DNA of 64,000 nucleotides, taken from positions 1,550,001 to 1,614,000 of the forward strand of contig NZ_CP107958.1 in assembly GCF_036075115.1 (NCBI RefSeq), given 5' to 3'. Shown piece after piece: positions 50,981 to 60,443 of the stretch; positions within the stretch are counted from its first letter, which is position 1, and each line of letters starts with the position of its first letter. This DNA comes from Streptomyces sp. NBC_00377. GTDB lineage: Bacteria; Actinomycetota; Actinomycetes; Streptomycetales; Streptomycetaceae. A program made the position numbers and the translations under genes. The notes beneath the pieces were generated by a model, which was given only the letters and a program-made list of their open reading frames with translations, was not told where the DNA came from and did not search any database.

Positions 50981-52318
50981 TCACCTAAGGTACGCCAGGC
51001 CGGGATGGACCTCGGTGTACCCCTCGACCAGCTTGCGGGCCACGTTCACCGAGTCGACCAGCGGATGCAGTGCGAACGCCTTCACGGCGGTCGGGCGGGA
51101 GCCGGACTCGGCGGCGGCCAGCACCTCGCGCTCGACACCCTTGACCGCGCAGACCAGCCCGGTGGCGTGCTCGGGCAGCGGGGCCACGGCCACCGGATGC
51201 GCGCCGTTGGCGTCGACCAGGCAGGGCACCTCGATGACGGCGTCGGCGTCCAGCACCGAGAGGGTGCCCTGGTTGCGGACGTTGAGGATCAGGGTGGTGC
51301 GCTCGTCGCGGGCGATGGCACGCATCAGGGCGAGGGCCACCTTCTCGTAGCCTCCGGAGAGGTCGTCGGCGTCGCGTTCGCCGGCGCCCGCCGTCTCCCG
51401 GTTCTCGGCCATGTAGGTGGCCTCGCGCTCCGCGCGGGTGCGGTCCCAGGCGGTGAGGGCCGCGGCGTCGGGGCGCTTCATCTCCTCGTAGAAGCGGGCC
51501 TGCTGGCCGGCCAGGAACGCGCCGCGGGTCTTCTCGACCTGCTGGTAGGCGCGTACGGCCTCCCGGTTGAAGTAGTAGTAGTGCAGATACTCGTTGGGGA
51601 TCGCGCCGAGGGACTGAAGCCAGTCGACGCCGAACAGCTTGCCCTCCTCGAAGGAGCCGAGCAGGTCGGGGTCGGCGAGCAGCCGCGGGAGTTCGTCGCG
51701 GCCGGCGACCCTCAGGCCGCGGACCCAGCCGAGGTGGTTGAGGCCGACGTAGTCGATCCACGCCTCCTTCGGGTCCGCGCCGAGCACCCGGGCGATACGG
51801 CGGCCGAGCCCGACCGGGGAGTCGCAGATGCCGATCACCCGGTCGCCGAGGTGGCGGGACATGGCCTCGGTGACCAGTCCCGCCGGGTTGGTGAAGTTGA
51901 TGACCCAGGCGTCCGGGGCCAGGCGGGCCACCCGCCGGGCGATGTCGACGGCGACGGGGACGGTCCGCAGACCGTAGGCGATCCCGCCGGCGCCGACCGT
52001 CTCCTGCCCGAGCACCCCCTCGGCCAGGGCCACCCGCTCGTCGTTCGCTCGGCCCTCCAGGCCGCCGACACGGATCGCGGAGAAGACGAAGTCGGCGCCG
52101 CGCAGAGCCTCGTCGAGGTCGGTGGTGGCGGTCACCCGGGGCGCGTCCGCGACGGCGGACGCCTGCTCGTCCAGTACACGGGCGACCGCATAAAGCCGAC
52201 TGTCGTCCAGATCATGCAGTACGACTTCCGTGACCCGACCCTCGGCGCGGTCCGTCAGGAGCGCCCCGTACACGAGCGGCACCCGGAACCCGCCGCCGCC
52301 CAGAATCGTCAGTTTCAC
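50981..52318 (-). CDS. GH4 family NAD+-dependent glycosidase (6-phospho-beta-glucosidase-like)
   Basis: A 445-aa enzyme with the GH4 N-terminal Rossmann fold (KLTILGGGGFRVPLVYGALL). Manganese/NAD chemistry residues are Cys165 in GICDSPVGL and His195 in GLNHLGWVRG, with NFTNPAGLVTEA near 141-152. GH4 enzymes cleave by transient oxidation at C3 of the sugar. It is annotated by similarity as phospho-beta-glucosidase, yet no PTS is present here. The adjacent PfkB kinase or an ABC route may supply the substrate. GTG 52318 overlaps the stop of the DeoR gene (GTGA), so the two are coupled. Confidence 0.9.
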   Translation of the reverse strand: MKLTILGGGGFRVPLVYGALLTDRAEGRVTEVVLHDLDDSRLYAVARVLDEQASAVADAPRVTATTDLDEALRGADFVFSAIRVGGLEGRANDERVALAEGVLGQETVGAGGIAYGLRTVPVAVDIARRVARLAPDAWVINFTNPAGLVTEAMSRHLGDRVIGICDSPVGLGRRIARVLGADPKEAWIDYVGLNHLGWVRGLRVAGRDELPRLLADPDLLGSFEEGKLFGVDWLQSLGAIPNEYLHYYYFNREAVRAYQQVEKTRGAFLAGQQARFYEEMKRPDAAALTAWDRTRAEREATYMAENRETAGAGERDADDLSGGYEKVALALMRAIARDERTTLILNVRNQGTLSVLDADAVIEVPCLVDANGAHPVAVAPLPEHATGLVCAVKGVEREVLAAAESGSRPTAVKAFALHPLVDSVNVARKLVEGYTEVHPGLAYLR

Positions 52319-53100
52319 GCTTGCACCTTTCCTGCCACGACCACCTCGACGCCCGCCTCCTCGAAGGAGGACCGGGTCGCCGGGTCGACCGGCGTGTCCG
52401 TCACCACCACGTCCAGGTCCTCGGGACCGCAGACCTTCGCCATGCCCGTACCCGGGAACTTCGCCGAGTCGGCGAGCAGGACGACCTTGTCACCGGCCTT
52501 GATCATGGCCCGTTTCACCGGCACCTCGACGACCGTCGTGTCCATCACCTGCCCGCCCGGGCGCACTCCACTGGTGCCGAGGAAGAGCCAGTCCGCGTGC
52601 AGCTGGCGCAGGTTGTCCTCGGTGAGGAAGCCGACCAGGGAGCGGTACTCGCGGCGGACCATGCCGCCGAGCAGCACCAGCTCGATGCCCTCGTCGTCGG
52701 CGAGTTCCTCGTAGACCACGAGGTTGCTGGTGATGACGGTGAGCCTGCGGCCGTGCAGCTGCCGGGCCAGCCGGTACGCGGTGGTGCCGATGTCGAGGAG
52801 GACCGACTGACCGTCGGCGACCATCGCCGCGGCATGCGCGGCTATGGCGTCCTTCTCCCCCACGCGCACCTCGGCGACCTCGGCGAAGGGCTGGTCGCCC
52901 TCCTCCGCGACGGCGCCGCCGTGCACCCGGGTGAGGAGCCCGTCGTCCTCGAGTTTCACCAGGTCGCGCCTGATGGTGGCCGGGCTCACACCCAGCTGCT
53001 CGGAGAGATCGGTCACGGCCGCGGGGCCTCCGGCGCGCAGGGCCCGCAGGATGAGTTGATGTCGTCGTTCTGCCAGCACGGCGTGAACACTACTCGTCAT
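52315..53100 (-). CDS. DeoR/GlpR-family transcriptional regulator
   Basis: A 261-aa regulator of sugar catabolism. The N-terminal HTH is at about 10-60 (RRHQLILRALRAGGPAAVTD, LSEQLGVSPATIRRDLVKLE, HGGAV). The sugar-phosphate-sensing DeoRC domain follows (LLDIGTTAYRLARQL, VITSNLVVYEEL, LGTSGVRPGG). I set the start at ATG 53100; the frame extends two codons upstream to a TTG at 53106, and no strong ribosome site is visible. It is divergent from the PfkB kinase gene. DeoR proteins typically sense the phosphorylated product, so it probably controls the kinase-transport operon and GH4. Confidence 0.92.
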   Translation of the reverse strand: MTSSVHAVLAERRHQLILRALRAGGPAAVTDLSEQLGVSPATIRRDLVKLEDDGLLTRVHGGAVAEEGDQPFAEVAEVRVGEKDAIAAHAAAMVADGQSVLLDIGTTAYRLARQLHGRRLTVITSNLVVYEELADDEGIELVLLGGMVRREYRSLVGFLTEDNLRQLHADWLFLGTSGVRPGGQVMDTTVVEVPVKRAMIKAGDKVVLLADSAKFPGTGMAKVCGPEDLDVVVTDTPVDPATRSSFEEAGVEVVVAGKVQA

Positions 53101-53135
53101 CTTCAATCAAATCCATGCTCACTTCTGCTGAGGTA

Positions 53136-53164
53136 TTGACCAATCTCGCCGAGGGGCGCACGAT
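53136..53164 (+). promoter_or_regulatory. Possible promoter for the kinase-transport operon
   Basis: TTGACC (53136-53141) and CACGAT (53159-53164) are 17 bases apart. They lie 75 bp before the kinase start in the divergent interval. The -10 match is weak. Confidence 0.3.
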
Positions 53165-53238
53165 TCCGGTCACCGAATTGAAGAGATCTGACGAGCTCCC
53201 CCGGCACGGGACGGAGCTCCCCGACGAGGAGGATGTAC

Positions 53239-54258
53239 GTGGACGACGACCGGCCCGAGGTGCTGCTCACCGGGCTGCTCTTCTACGACCTCGTCCTCAC
53301 GGGGCTCGGCGGTCCGCCGACCCCCGGCGAGGAGATCTGGACGGCCGGCATGGGCTGCGGCCCCGGCGGCATCGCCAACCTCGCGGTGGCCGCCTCCCGC
53401 TTCGGCCTGAGGACCTCGCTGGCCACGGTCTTCGGTGACGACTTCTACGGCGCCCACTGCCACGAGGTCCTGGCCGCCCAGGAGGGCGTCGACCTCGGCC
53501 TGTCCCGCGTGGCGGCAGGCTGGCACACGCCGGTCACCGTCGCCCTCGCGCAGGGCCAGGACCGCGCTCTCGTCACCCACGGCCAGGAGCCGCCGTACTC
53601 GCAGGACGTGCTGATGGGCGACCCGCCCGACGCGCTCACGGCCCTCGTGCACCTCGAGGCCGAGCCGCGCGCCTGGCTCGCCAAGGCGGCCGCGAACGGC
53701 ACCCGGATCTACGCCGACGTCGGATGGGACCCCACCTCGCAGTGGTCCACCGACCTGCTCGACCAGCTCGCCCTGTGTCACGCCTTCCTGCCCAACGAGA
53801 CCGAGGCGATGGCGTACACCCGCACCGACAGCGCGGTCGCCGCACTCGGCACACTCGCGGAGCTGGTGCCGGTGGCCGTGGTCACCCGGGGCGCCGACGG
53901 CGCGGTGGCCGTGGACCAGGTGACCGGGGAGTACGCCGAGGTCCCCGCCCTTGACATCGATGTCCTGGACGCGACGGGCGCGGGCGACGTGTTCGGCGCC
54001 GGCTTCGTCGCCGCCTCGCTCGGCGGCTGGCCGCTCGTGGAACGGCTGCGGTTCGCCGCCCTCGCCGCCGGGCTCTCGGTCCAGCACCACGGCGGCGCGC
54101 TCGCGGCTCCCGGCTGGTACGGCGTCGACCGCTGGTGGCGCGCGCTGCGCGACCCCGGGCTCAAGCGGGCGTACGGCTTCCTCGCCGACCGCATCCCGGC
54201 GGACGTGGGCCCGCCCGTGCGGTACGCCCCGGTCACCCCGCCCGCCCAGCGGCCCTGA
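53239..54258 (+). CDS. PfkB-family carbohydrate kinase
   Basis: Phosphorylates a sugar or sugar derivative. The 339-aa protein has an N-terminal sugar-binding part (LTGLLFYDLVLTGLGGPPTP, GGIANLAVAASRFGL) and the C-terminal family signature with the anion hole and catalytic Asp (DVLDATGAGDVFGAGFVAAS). The GTG at 53239 is chosen because AGGAGG is six bases upstream; the in-frame ATG at 53233 abuts the box and is too close. It is first in a rightward operon with the solute-binding protein, permeases and beta-galactosidase. The substrate is unknown. Confidence 0.9.
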   Translation: MDDDRPEVLLTGLLFYDLVLTGLGGPPTPGEEIWTAGMGCGPGGIANLAVAASRFGLRTSLATVFGDDFYGAHCHEVLAAQEGVDLGLSRVAAGWHTPVTVALAQGQDRALVTHGQEPPYSQDVLMGDPPDALTALVHLEAEPRAWLAKAAANGTRIYADVGWDPTSQWSTDLLDQLALCHAFLPNETEAMAYTRTDSAVAALGTLAELVPVAVVTRGADGAVAVDQVTGEYAEVPALDIDVLDATGAGDVFGAGFVAASLGGWPLVERLRFAALAAGLSVQHHGGALAAPGWYGVDRWWRALRDPGLKRAYGFLADRIPADVGPPVRYAPVTPPAQRP

Positions 54259-54341
54259 CCGCGCCCGCATCCGGAAGACACCCCCATGCGTGCTCCTCGC
54301 ATTGACCCCGTCTGCGAAGACGCGAACAGATCCGAAAGGCG

Positions 54342-55637
54342 GTGGGAGCTGTGCGGCTCTCACGTAGAGGCCTGCTCCGCGCGGGCCTGGCCGGTTCGGC
54401 CGCCACGGCGCTCGGCGGCCTGGCGTCCGGCTGTGCCGTTCCGACCGGCTCCACCGGCCGGAACATGGTCCTGTGGTACTGGGACGGAGGACTGGGCGAC
54501 ACGGTCGTCAAGAACGCCAGGGCCCGCTACGACAGCTCGGTCGACCTCCAGGCCATCAAGATCGGCGGCTACTACCGCTCGAAACTGATCACCACGATGG
54601 CCGGCCGCGCCCACATCCCCGACATCGCGGGCCTGAAGGGCGAGGACATGGCGTCCTACCTGCCCAACGCCGACCAGTTCGTGGACCTGCGCACGCTCGG
54701 CGCGGACACGTACAGGTCCCGGTACCTGCCCTGGAAGTGGGAGCAGGGCATCGCGGACGACGGCAGGATGGTCGGCTTCCCGATCGACTGCGGCCCGGTG
54801 GCGCACTTCTACCAGTACGCCGTCTTCCGGAAGGCGGGGCTGCCCTACGAACCCGCCGACGTGTCGAAGGAGCTCGACACCTGGGAGAAGTTCTTCACGG
54901 CGGGCGAGCGGCTCCGGCAGCGGATACCGGGGACCTTCCTGCTCACCGACATCAACAGCGTCTTCGAGAACGTGGTCCAGCAGGGCAGCGCGCGCTACGT
55001 GGACAAGGACCGCCATTTCATCGGCGACCAGGAACATGTGCGCCACGCCTGGGCCCTCGCCGTCGAGGCCAAACGTCGCAAGATCGTGTCGAACCTGGTC
55101 AACGGCACCCCCGACCAGCTGTCCGCCGTCGAGGACGGCAAGCTGCCGAGCCAGCTGGGCGCCTCCTGGGCCACCAGTGACATCAAGAACGGCGTGCCCA
55201 GGACCAAGGGCCGCTGGCGGGTGGCCGACATGCCCGTGCGGCCCTCGAACAACGGCGGCTCCTTCCTGTCCGTCACCAAGGCGTGCCGCGAACCCGAGCG
55301 GGCGTTCCAGATCATCAGCTGGATGCTCGACTCGGGGAACCAGGCGCAGGGGTTCGTGGACGCCGGGCTCTTTCCCTCCACCCCCGCCTCCTACGACCTG
55401 AAGCAGGTGCGCCGGCCGGACGAGTTCTTCGGCGGGCAGGTCACGATGGACGTCTTCGGCCCGGCCGCGCAGAAGATCGTGGTCGCCTACAACAGCCCGT
55501 TCGACGTCGCGCTCGGGCAGCCCGTCAAGGACGAGATCAAGAACGTCGGCGTCCTCGGCAAGGACCCTGAGCAGGCCTGGAGTGACGCCATGAGCAAATG
55601 CCGGCGCATCGCGAAGCACCTGGGGGTGAGCTACTGA
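54342..55637 (+). CDS. Sugar ABC transporter solute-binding lipoprotein
   Basis: Captures the oligosaccharide outside the membrane. The 431-aa protein has a Tat-type lipoprotein signal (RLSRRGLLRAGLAGSA, lipobox ending at C31 in LASGC) and an extracellular family-1 binding-protein fold (MVLWYWDGG, GYYRSKLITTMAGRAHIPDI, AFQIISWMLDSGNQAQGFVD). GTG 54342 gives the frame start; GTG 54351 (MRLSRRG-type N-terminus) is equally plausible, as neither has ideal spacing. Its stop overlaps the first permease start. The locus has no ATPase gene, as usual in Streptomyces, where a shared MsiK energises many sugar importers. Confidence 0.93.
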   Translation: MGAVRLSRRGLLRAGLAGSAATALGGLASGCAVPTGSTGRNMVLWYWDGGLGDTVVKNARARYDSSVDLQAIKIGGYYRSKLITTMAGRAHIPDIAGLKGEDMASYLPNADQFVDLRTLGADTYRSRYLPWKWEQGIADDGRMVGFPIDCGPVAHFYQYAVFRKAGLPYEPADVSKELDTWEKFFTAGERLRQRIPGTFLLTDINSVFENVVQQGSARYVDKDRHFIGDQEHVRHAWALAVEAKRRKIVSNLVNGTPDQLSAVEDGKLPSQLGASWATSDIKNGVPRTKGRWRVADMPVRPSNNGGSFLSVTKACREPERAFQIISWMLDSGNQAQGFVDAGLFPSTPASYDLKQVRRPDEFFGGQVTMDVFGPAAQKIVVAYNSPFDVALGQPVKDEIKNVGVLGKDPEQAWSDAMSKCRRIAKHLGVSY

Positions 55638-56602
55638 TGGCCACCCCGCGCACCCTGGAGAAGCCCCCGGCGGTCGTGGCGGAGGCTGCCCCCGTCGCGC
55701 AGCCCCGCAGCGGCTTCCGCAGGTACTGGCACCTCTACGCCGCGATCTCCCCCTTCTACCTGCTCTTCCTCTGCTTCGGCCTGATCCCGGTCGGCTTCTC
55801 GCTCTACCTCTCCTTCCACCGCTGGGACGGCCTCGGCTCGATGGAGTGGGCGGGGCTGTCGCAGTACCGGTACCTGCTGAGCGACTCCGAGTTCTGGAGC
55901 TCGATCGGGACCACGATCGTCATCTGGGCGCTGGCCACCTTCCCCATGATCTTCCTGGCGATGGTGACGGCCGTGATGCTCAACTCGGCGGTCCGGTTCA
56001 AGAACCTCTACCGGGTCGCCTACTTCCTGCCGAACGTCACCTCGGTCGTGGCGATCGCGATCATCTTCGGCTCGGTCTTCTCCACCAACTTCGGCCTGGT
56101 GAACGCGTTCCTCCAGGCGATCGGCCTCGACCAGATCGCCTGGCTGAACACACCGTGGGGCATCAAGATCGCCATCGCGACGCTGATGACCTGGCAGTGG
56201 ACCGGCTACAACGCGATCATTTTCCTCGCCGGCCTCCAGACCGTGCCGAGCGAGCTGTACGAGGCGGCGCGCATGGACGGCGCGGGTCCGGTGCAGACCT
56301 TCTTCCGGATCACGCTGCCGATGATGCGGCCGGTGCTGGTGTTCGTGCTCGTCGTGTCGACGGTCACCGGTCTGCAGAGTTTCTCCGAGCCGCAGGTCCT
56401 GCTCCAGAACACCTCGAACGACTCGACGTTCTCCGGCGGTCCCGGCCACGCCGGCCGGACGATGGTCCTCTACTTCTTCCAGCAGACCTTCGACAACAAC
56501 GACTTCGGCTACGGCGCCGCCGTGGCATGGGGGATCTTCCTCGTCGTCGTCCTCTTCTCGATCATCAACTGGCGCCTGGTGCAGCGCCGGGGCGAAGACT
56601 AG
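55637..56602 (+). CDS. Sugar ABC transporter permease 1 (MalF-like)
   Basis: A 321-aa inner-membrane permease with six helices after a 30-residue cytoplasmic tail (ISPFYLLFLCFGLIPVGFSL is the first). The ATPase-contacting EAA loop is EAARMDGAGPVQTFFRITLP. ATG 55637 overlaps the previous TGA, with GGGGGTGAG upstream. It forms a heterodimer with the next permease to import the ligand of the lipoprotein. Confidence 0.94.
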   Translation: MATPRTLEKPPAVVAEAAPVAQPRSGFRRYWHLYAAISPFYLLFLCFGLIPVGFSLYLSFHRWDGLGSMEWAGLSQYRYLLSDSEFWSSIGTTIVIWALATFPMIFLAMVTAVMLNSAVRFKNLYRVAYFLPNVTSVVAIAIIFGSVFSTNFGLVNAFLQAIGLDQIAWLNTPWGIKIAIATLMTWQWTGYNAIIFLAGLQTVPSELYEAARMDGAGPVQTFFRITLPMMRPVLVFVLVVSTVTGLQSFSEPQVLLQNTSNDSTFSGGPGHAGRTMVLYFFQQTFDNNDFGYGAAVAWGIFLVVVLFSIINWRLVQRRGED

Positions 56603-56616
56603 GAGGCCCGCACACC

Positions 56617-57480
56617 ATGGCATCCATCCAAGGAACCCGGCGTACCAAGCGGATCGACGGGACCGCCCGCAGGGGGGTCGCGCTGCACGCCGGCCTCGTC
56701 GTCGGCGTCCTGCTCTCGGCCTTCCCGTTCTACTGGGCCGTGATCATGTCGACGCACACGTCGTCGGAGATCTTCTCCTACCCGCCGAAGCTGCTGCCGG
56801 GCACGCACTTCCTGGAGAACGTGCGCAGCCTCTTCGACAACATCGACTTCTTCGGCTCGATGTTCAACTCGCTGCTGGTGGCGGGATCGGTGACCTTCCT
56901 GGTCCTGTTCTTCGACTCGCTGGCCGCCTTCGTCTTCGCCAAGTTCGAGTTCCCGGGCAAGCAACTGCTGTTCGTGCTGCTCATGTTCATCTTCATGGTC
57001 CCGGCGCAGCTCCAGGCCATCCCCCAGTTCGTCATCATGGCGAAGCTCGGCTGGATCGGTTCGATGACGGCGCTGATCGTGCCGGCCGCCGCCAACGCGT
57101 TCGGCATCTTCTGGATGCGCCAGTACATGAAGGGCGCGATCCACGACGAACTCCTCGACGCCTCCCGCATCGACGGCGCGAACTTCCTGCGCCAGTACTG
57201 GCACGTGGCCCTCCCCGTGGTCCGGCCCGGTCTGGCCTTCCTCGGCATCTTCACCTTCATGGGCCAGTGGAACGACTACGCCTGGCCCCTGATCGCGCTC
57301 ACCAACCCGGACAACGTGACCCTCCAGGTCGCGTTGTCCCAGCTCAACGGCACCCATGGCACCACGGACTACGGAATGGTCATGACCGGCGCACTGCTCG
57401 CCCTCGTCCCCCTGCTCATCGTGTTCGCGATCGGGGCCCGCCAGATGATCGGCGACCTCGCGAAGGGAGCGATCAAGTGA
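56617..57480 (+). CDS. Sugar ABC transporter permease 2 (MalG-like)
   Basis: A 287-aa permease with six helices and the EAA-type loop DASRIDGANFLRQYWHVALP. Conserved early segments are LLSAFPFYWAVIMSTHTSSE and MFNSLLVAGSVTFLVLFFDS. ATG 56617 has AGGAGG 10 bases upstream. Its stop overlaps the GTG of the beta-galactosidase gene, placing uptake and hydrolysis in one transcript. Confidence 0.94.
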   Translation: MASIQGTRRTKRIDGTARRGVALHAGLVVGVLLSAFPFYWAVIMSTHTSSEIFSYPPKLLPGTHFLENVRSLFDNIDFFGSMFNSLLVAGSVTFLVLFFDSLAAFVFAKFEFPGKQLLFVLLMFIFMVPAQLQAIPQFVIMAKLGWIGSMTALIVPAAANAFGIFWMRQYMKGAIHDELLDASRIDGANFLRQYWHVALPVVRPGLAFLGIFTFMGQWNDYAWPLIALTNPDNVTLQVALSQLNGTHGTTDYGMVMTGALLALVPLLIVFAIGARQMIGDLAKGAIK

Positions 57481-60404
57481 GTGACCCGCTGCTGACCCTC
57501 CGCCCCTGGGAGGCACCCGAGGTGACCTCCTGGGGACGGCTCCCCATGAACGCCGTCGACCGGCGCTCCGGAGCACACTCCCTGGACGGCGACTGGCGTT
57601 TTCGGTTGCTGTCCGCTCCGGACGCGCCGGTCGGCGGTCCCTGGTCGACGGCTGCCGTGCCCGGCGTTTGGACCATGCAGACCATCGAGGGCAGCGTCGA
57701 CCTTCCGCAGTACCTGAACATCCGTATGCCGTTCGAGGACGTCCCGCCGCTGTCGCCCGCCGGCAATCCGACGGGTGTCTACGAGCGGGACGTCGACATC
57801 CCCGCCGAGTGGGCCGGGCGCCGGATCGTGCTCCAGGTCGGGGCCGCCGAGAGCGTGCTGCTGGTACATGTGGACGGGCGGCCCGTCGGCGTCTCCAAGG
57901 ACTCGCATCTGGCCGCCGAGTTCGATCTGTCGGGTGTCGTCCGCCCGGGCGGCCGGTCCGTCGTGCGGCTGACGGTCGTCAAGTGGTCGGACGCCTCGCA
58001 CATCGAGGACCAGGACCAGTGGTGGCACGGCGGGATCACGCGCTCGGTGCTGCTGTACGCCACCGACCCGCTGCGACTGGCCGACGTCACCGTGCGGGCG
58101 GCGCACGACGGTGAGCTGCGGGTCGACTGTCTGGTGCGGGACGCCGGCGGGGCGCTCCCCGAGGGGTGGTACGTCGACGGGGAACTGGACGGGCTGCCGC
58201 TGACCCGGGACACCGGGTTCGACCTGGCCAACGCCGAGGAGGAGCGCGTCTCCGCCTTCCTCGGCGAGGCCCGGCTGCGCGCGCGGGTGCCCGAGGTGCG
58301 GGCCTGGACGGCCGAGACGCCCGAGCTGTACGGGCTGACGGTCCGGCTGCACCGGGCCGACGGCACCGTCGCGGACACCTCCCGCCACCGGGTCGGCTTC
58401 CGCGATGTGAGCATCGTCGGCCGGGATCTGCTGGTCAACGGCGAGCGGGTCTTCATCCGGGGGGTGAACCGCCACGACTTCCACCCGCTCACGGGGCGGA
58501 CGGTGTCGTCCGAGGACATGCGCGCGGACCTGGTACTGCTGAAGCGCTTCGGCTTCAACGCGATCCGCACCGCGCACTACCCCAACGACCCGGGGCTCTA
58601 CGACCTCGCCGACGAACTCGGCTTCTACGTCGTCGACGAGGCGGACATCGAGTCCCACGACCACGCCCACGAGATCGCCGACGACCCGCGCTATCTGGGC
58701 GCCTTCGTCGACCGGGTCTCGCGGATGGTGCTGCGGGACAAGAACCACCCGTCCGTGATCATCTGGTCACTGGGCAACGAGTCCGACTACGGCGCCAACC
58801 ACGACGCGGCCGCGGGCTGGGTGCGCCGGCACGACCCGACCCGGCCGGTGCAGTACGAGGGGGCCGCCAAGCGCGGCTGGGCCGATCCGCAGGTCGCCTC
58901 CGACATCGCCTGCCCGATGTACGCACCCCTGGAGGACTGCGTGGCGCACGCGCTGTCCGGGCGGCAGACCAAGCCGCTCATCCAGTGCGAGTACTCCCAC
59001 GCCATGGGCAACAGCAACGGCACGCTGGCCGACCACTGGGCCGCCATCGAGGCCACCCCGGGTCTTCAGGGCGGGTTCATCTGGGAGTTCTGGGACCACG
59101 GCATTCTTCAGCGTGTGAACGACGGAAGACCGGTCGGGCGTGGGGGCGCCGGGCTCTATGACAACGGTGTCGCCGCACCCGGATACCGCTGGGCGTACGG
59201 CGGCGACTTCGGCGAGAAGGACCACGACGGCGCGTTCATCGCGGACGGTGTCGTCCTCCCGGACCGCACCCCGAAGCCGGTGATGCACGAGCACCGCGAA
59301 CTCGCGGCGCCCGTACGGCTCCAGGGCGTCGGCCCCGAGGGTCTGGTCCTCACCAACCACCAGCACTTCCGCGGCCTGGAGTGGCTCACGGGCGAGTGGG
59401 AGCTGTCGCTCGCCCACGGCGGGACACTGACCGCCTCGGCCGAACTGCCCGAGCTGCGGCCGGGCGGGACGGCCGTGGTGCCACTGCCGTTCGCACTGCC
59501 GGAGGACGGCGGCGAGGCCTGGCTGACGCTGCGGGTCACCACGGCACAGGATCTGCCGTGGGCTCCGCGGGGCACCGAGGTGTGCGCGCCTCAGGTGCGG
59601 CTGCGGGCGCCGGCGCCGGTCGAGGACCGCGCGGGTGCCGGCCGCGTCGAGATCGACGCCGACGGACTCCTGGTCCACCCCCTGCTGAGCGCCGCGCCCA
59701 CGCTGTCCCTGTGGCGGGCGCCCACCGACAACGACGAGCTGGGCGGCATGGCGCGGCGCTGGCGGACCTGGGGCCTGGACGCCCCGGTGCGCAGACTGGT
59801 GTCCGTGCACCAGGAGGGCGACGGGGTGAGCGTGCTCGCGGAGTACGCGGGCAGCACCGGCACCGTCCGCCACCGGCAGGTCATCACCCCGGTCGAGGGC
59901 GGCATCCGGATCGACGAACAGGCCGAACTCCCGCCGGAGTTCGACGACGTGGCACGCGTCGGCTCGGTCTTCGAGACGATCGCGGGACCGGACCTGCTGG
60001 AGTGGTTCGGCCAGGGGCCCTGGGAGTCGTACCCCGACCGGAGTGCAGGTGCCCCGGTGGGCCATCACCGCGTCGGCGTCGACGAGTTGTTCACCCCGTA
60101 TCTGCGTCCGCAGGAGAGCGGCGGCCGGCACGGTGTGCGGCACTTCACGCTCTCGGCGCCGGACGCCACCGGCCTCGCCGTCACTCTGGACGAACCGCGC
60201 CAGGTATCCGTCACGCGCTACCGCGCCGAGGACCTGGCGGCGGTCACCCACCACGACGAACTCGTGCCGCGCGCCGGCTGCGTGGTCCACCTCGACGCGG
60301 CGCACCGCGGCCTCGGCACGGCGTCGTGCGGCCCCGACACCTTCCCCTCCTACCTCGTCGCAGCGGGTGTCCACCGCTGGAGCTGGACCCTGCGCGTCCT
60401 TTGA
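57477..60404 (+). CDS. GH2 beta-galactosidase
   Basis: Hydrolyses terminal beta-galactosides in the cytoplasm (no signal peptide). The 975-aa protein shows the five-domain LacZ layout. The sugar-binding domain contains LPQYLNIRMPFEDVPP and WHGGITRSV. The TIM barrel has FIRGVNRHDFHP, acid/base Glu435 in WSLGNESDYG and nucleophile Glu505 in IQCEYSHAMGNSNG. The C-terminal Bgal small chain has LSLWRAPTDNDELGG and VGVDELFTPYLRPQESGGRH. The GTG overlaps the permease stop, with AGGGAG 7 bases upstream. Co-expression with the importer suggests that it trims galactose from the imported oligosaccharide. Confidence 0.96.
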   Translation: MSDPLLTLRPWEAPEVTSWGRLPMNAVDRRSGAHSLDGDWRFRLLSAPDAPVGGPWSTAAVPGVWTMQTIEGSVDLPQYLNIRMPFEDVPPLSPAGNPTGVYERDVDIPAEWAGRRIVLQVGAAESVLLVHVDGRPVGVSKDSHLAAEFDLSGVVRPGGRSVVRLTVVKWSDASHIEDQDQWWHGGITRSVLLYATDPLRLADVTVRAAHDGELRVDCLVRDAGGALPEGWYVDGELDGLPLTRDTGFDLANAEEERVSAFLGEARLRARVPEVRAWTAETPELYGLTVRLHRADGTVADTSRHRVGFRDVSIVGRDLLVNGERVFIRGVNRHDFHPLTGRTVSSEDMRADLVLLKRFGFNAIRTAHYPNDPGLYDLADELGFYVVDEADIESHDHAHEIADDPRYLGAFVDRVSRMVLRDKNHPSVIIWSLGNESDYGANHDAAAGWVRRHDPTRPVQYEGAAKRGWADPQVASDIACPMYAPLEDCVAHALSGRQTKPLIQCEYSHAMGNSNGTLADHWAAIEATPGLQGGFIWEFWDHGILQRVNDGRPVGRGGAGLYDNGVAAPGYRWAYGGDFGEKDHDGAFIADGVVLPDRTPKPVMHEHRELAAPVRLQGVGPEGLVLTNHQHFRGLEWLTGEWELSLAHGGTLTASAELPELRPGGTAVVPLPFALPEDGGEAWLTLRVTTAQDLPWAPRGTEVCAPQVRLRAPAPVEDRAGAGRVEIDADGLLVHPLLSAAPTLSLWRAPTDNDELGGMARRWRTWGLDAPVRRLVSVHQEGDGVSVLAEYAGSTGTVRHRQVITPVEGGIRIDEQAELPPEFDDVARVGSVFETIAGPDLLEWFGQGPWESYPDRSAGAPVGHHRVGVDELFTPYLRPQESGGRHGVRHFTLSAPDATGLAVTLDEPRQVSVTRYRAEDLAAVTHHDELVPRAGCVVHLDAAHRGLGTASCGPDTFPSYLVAAGVHRWSWTLRVL

Positions 60405-60443
60405 ACCACCGATCCCAGCAACGGACTTCCCTACGGAGCGCAC

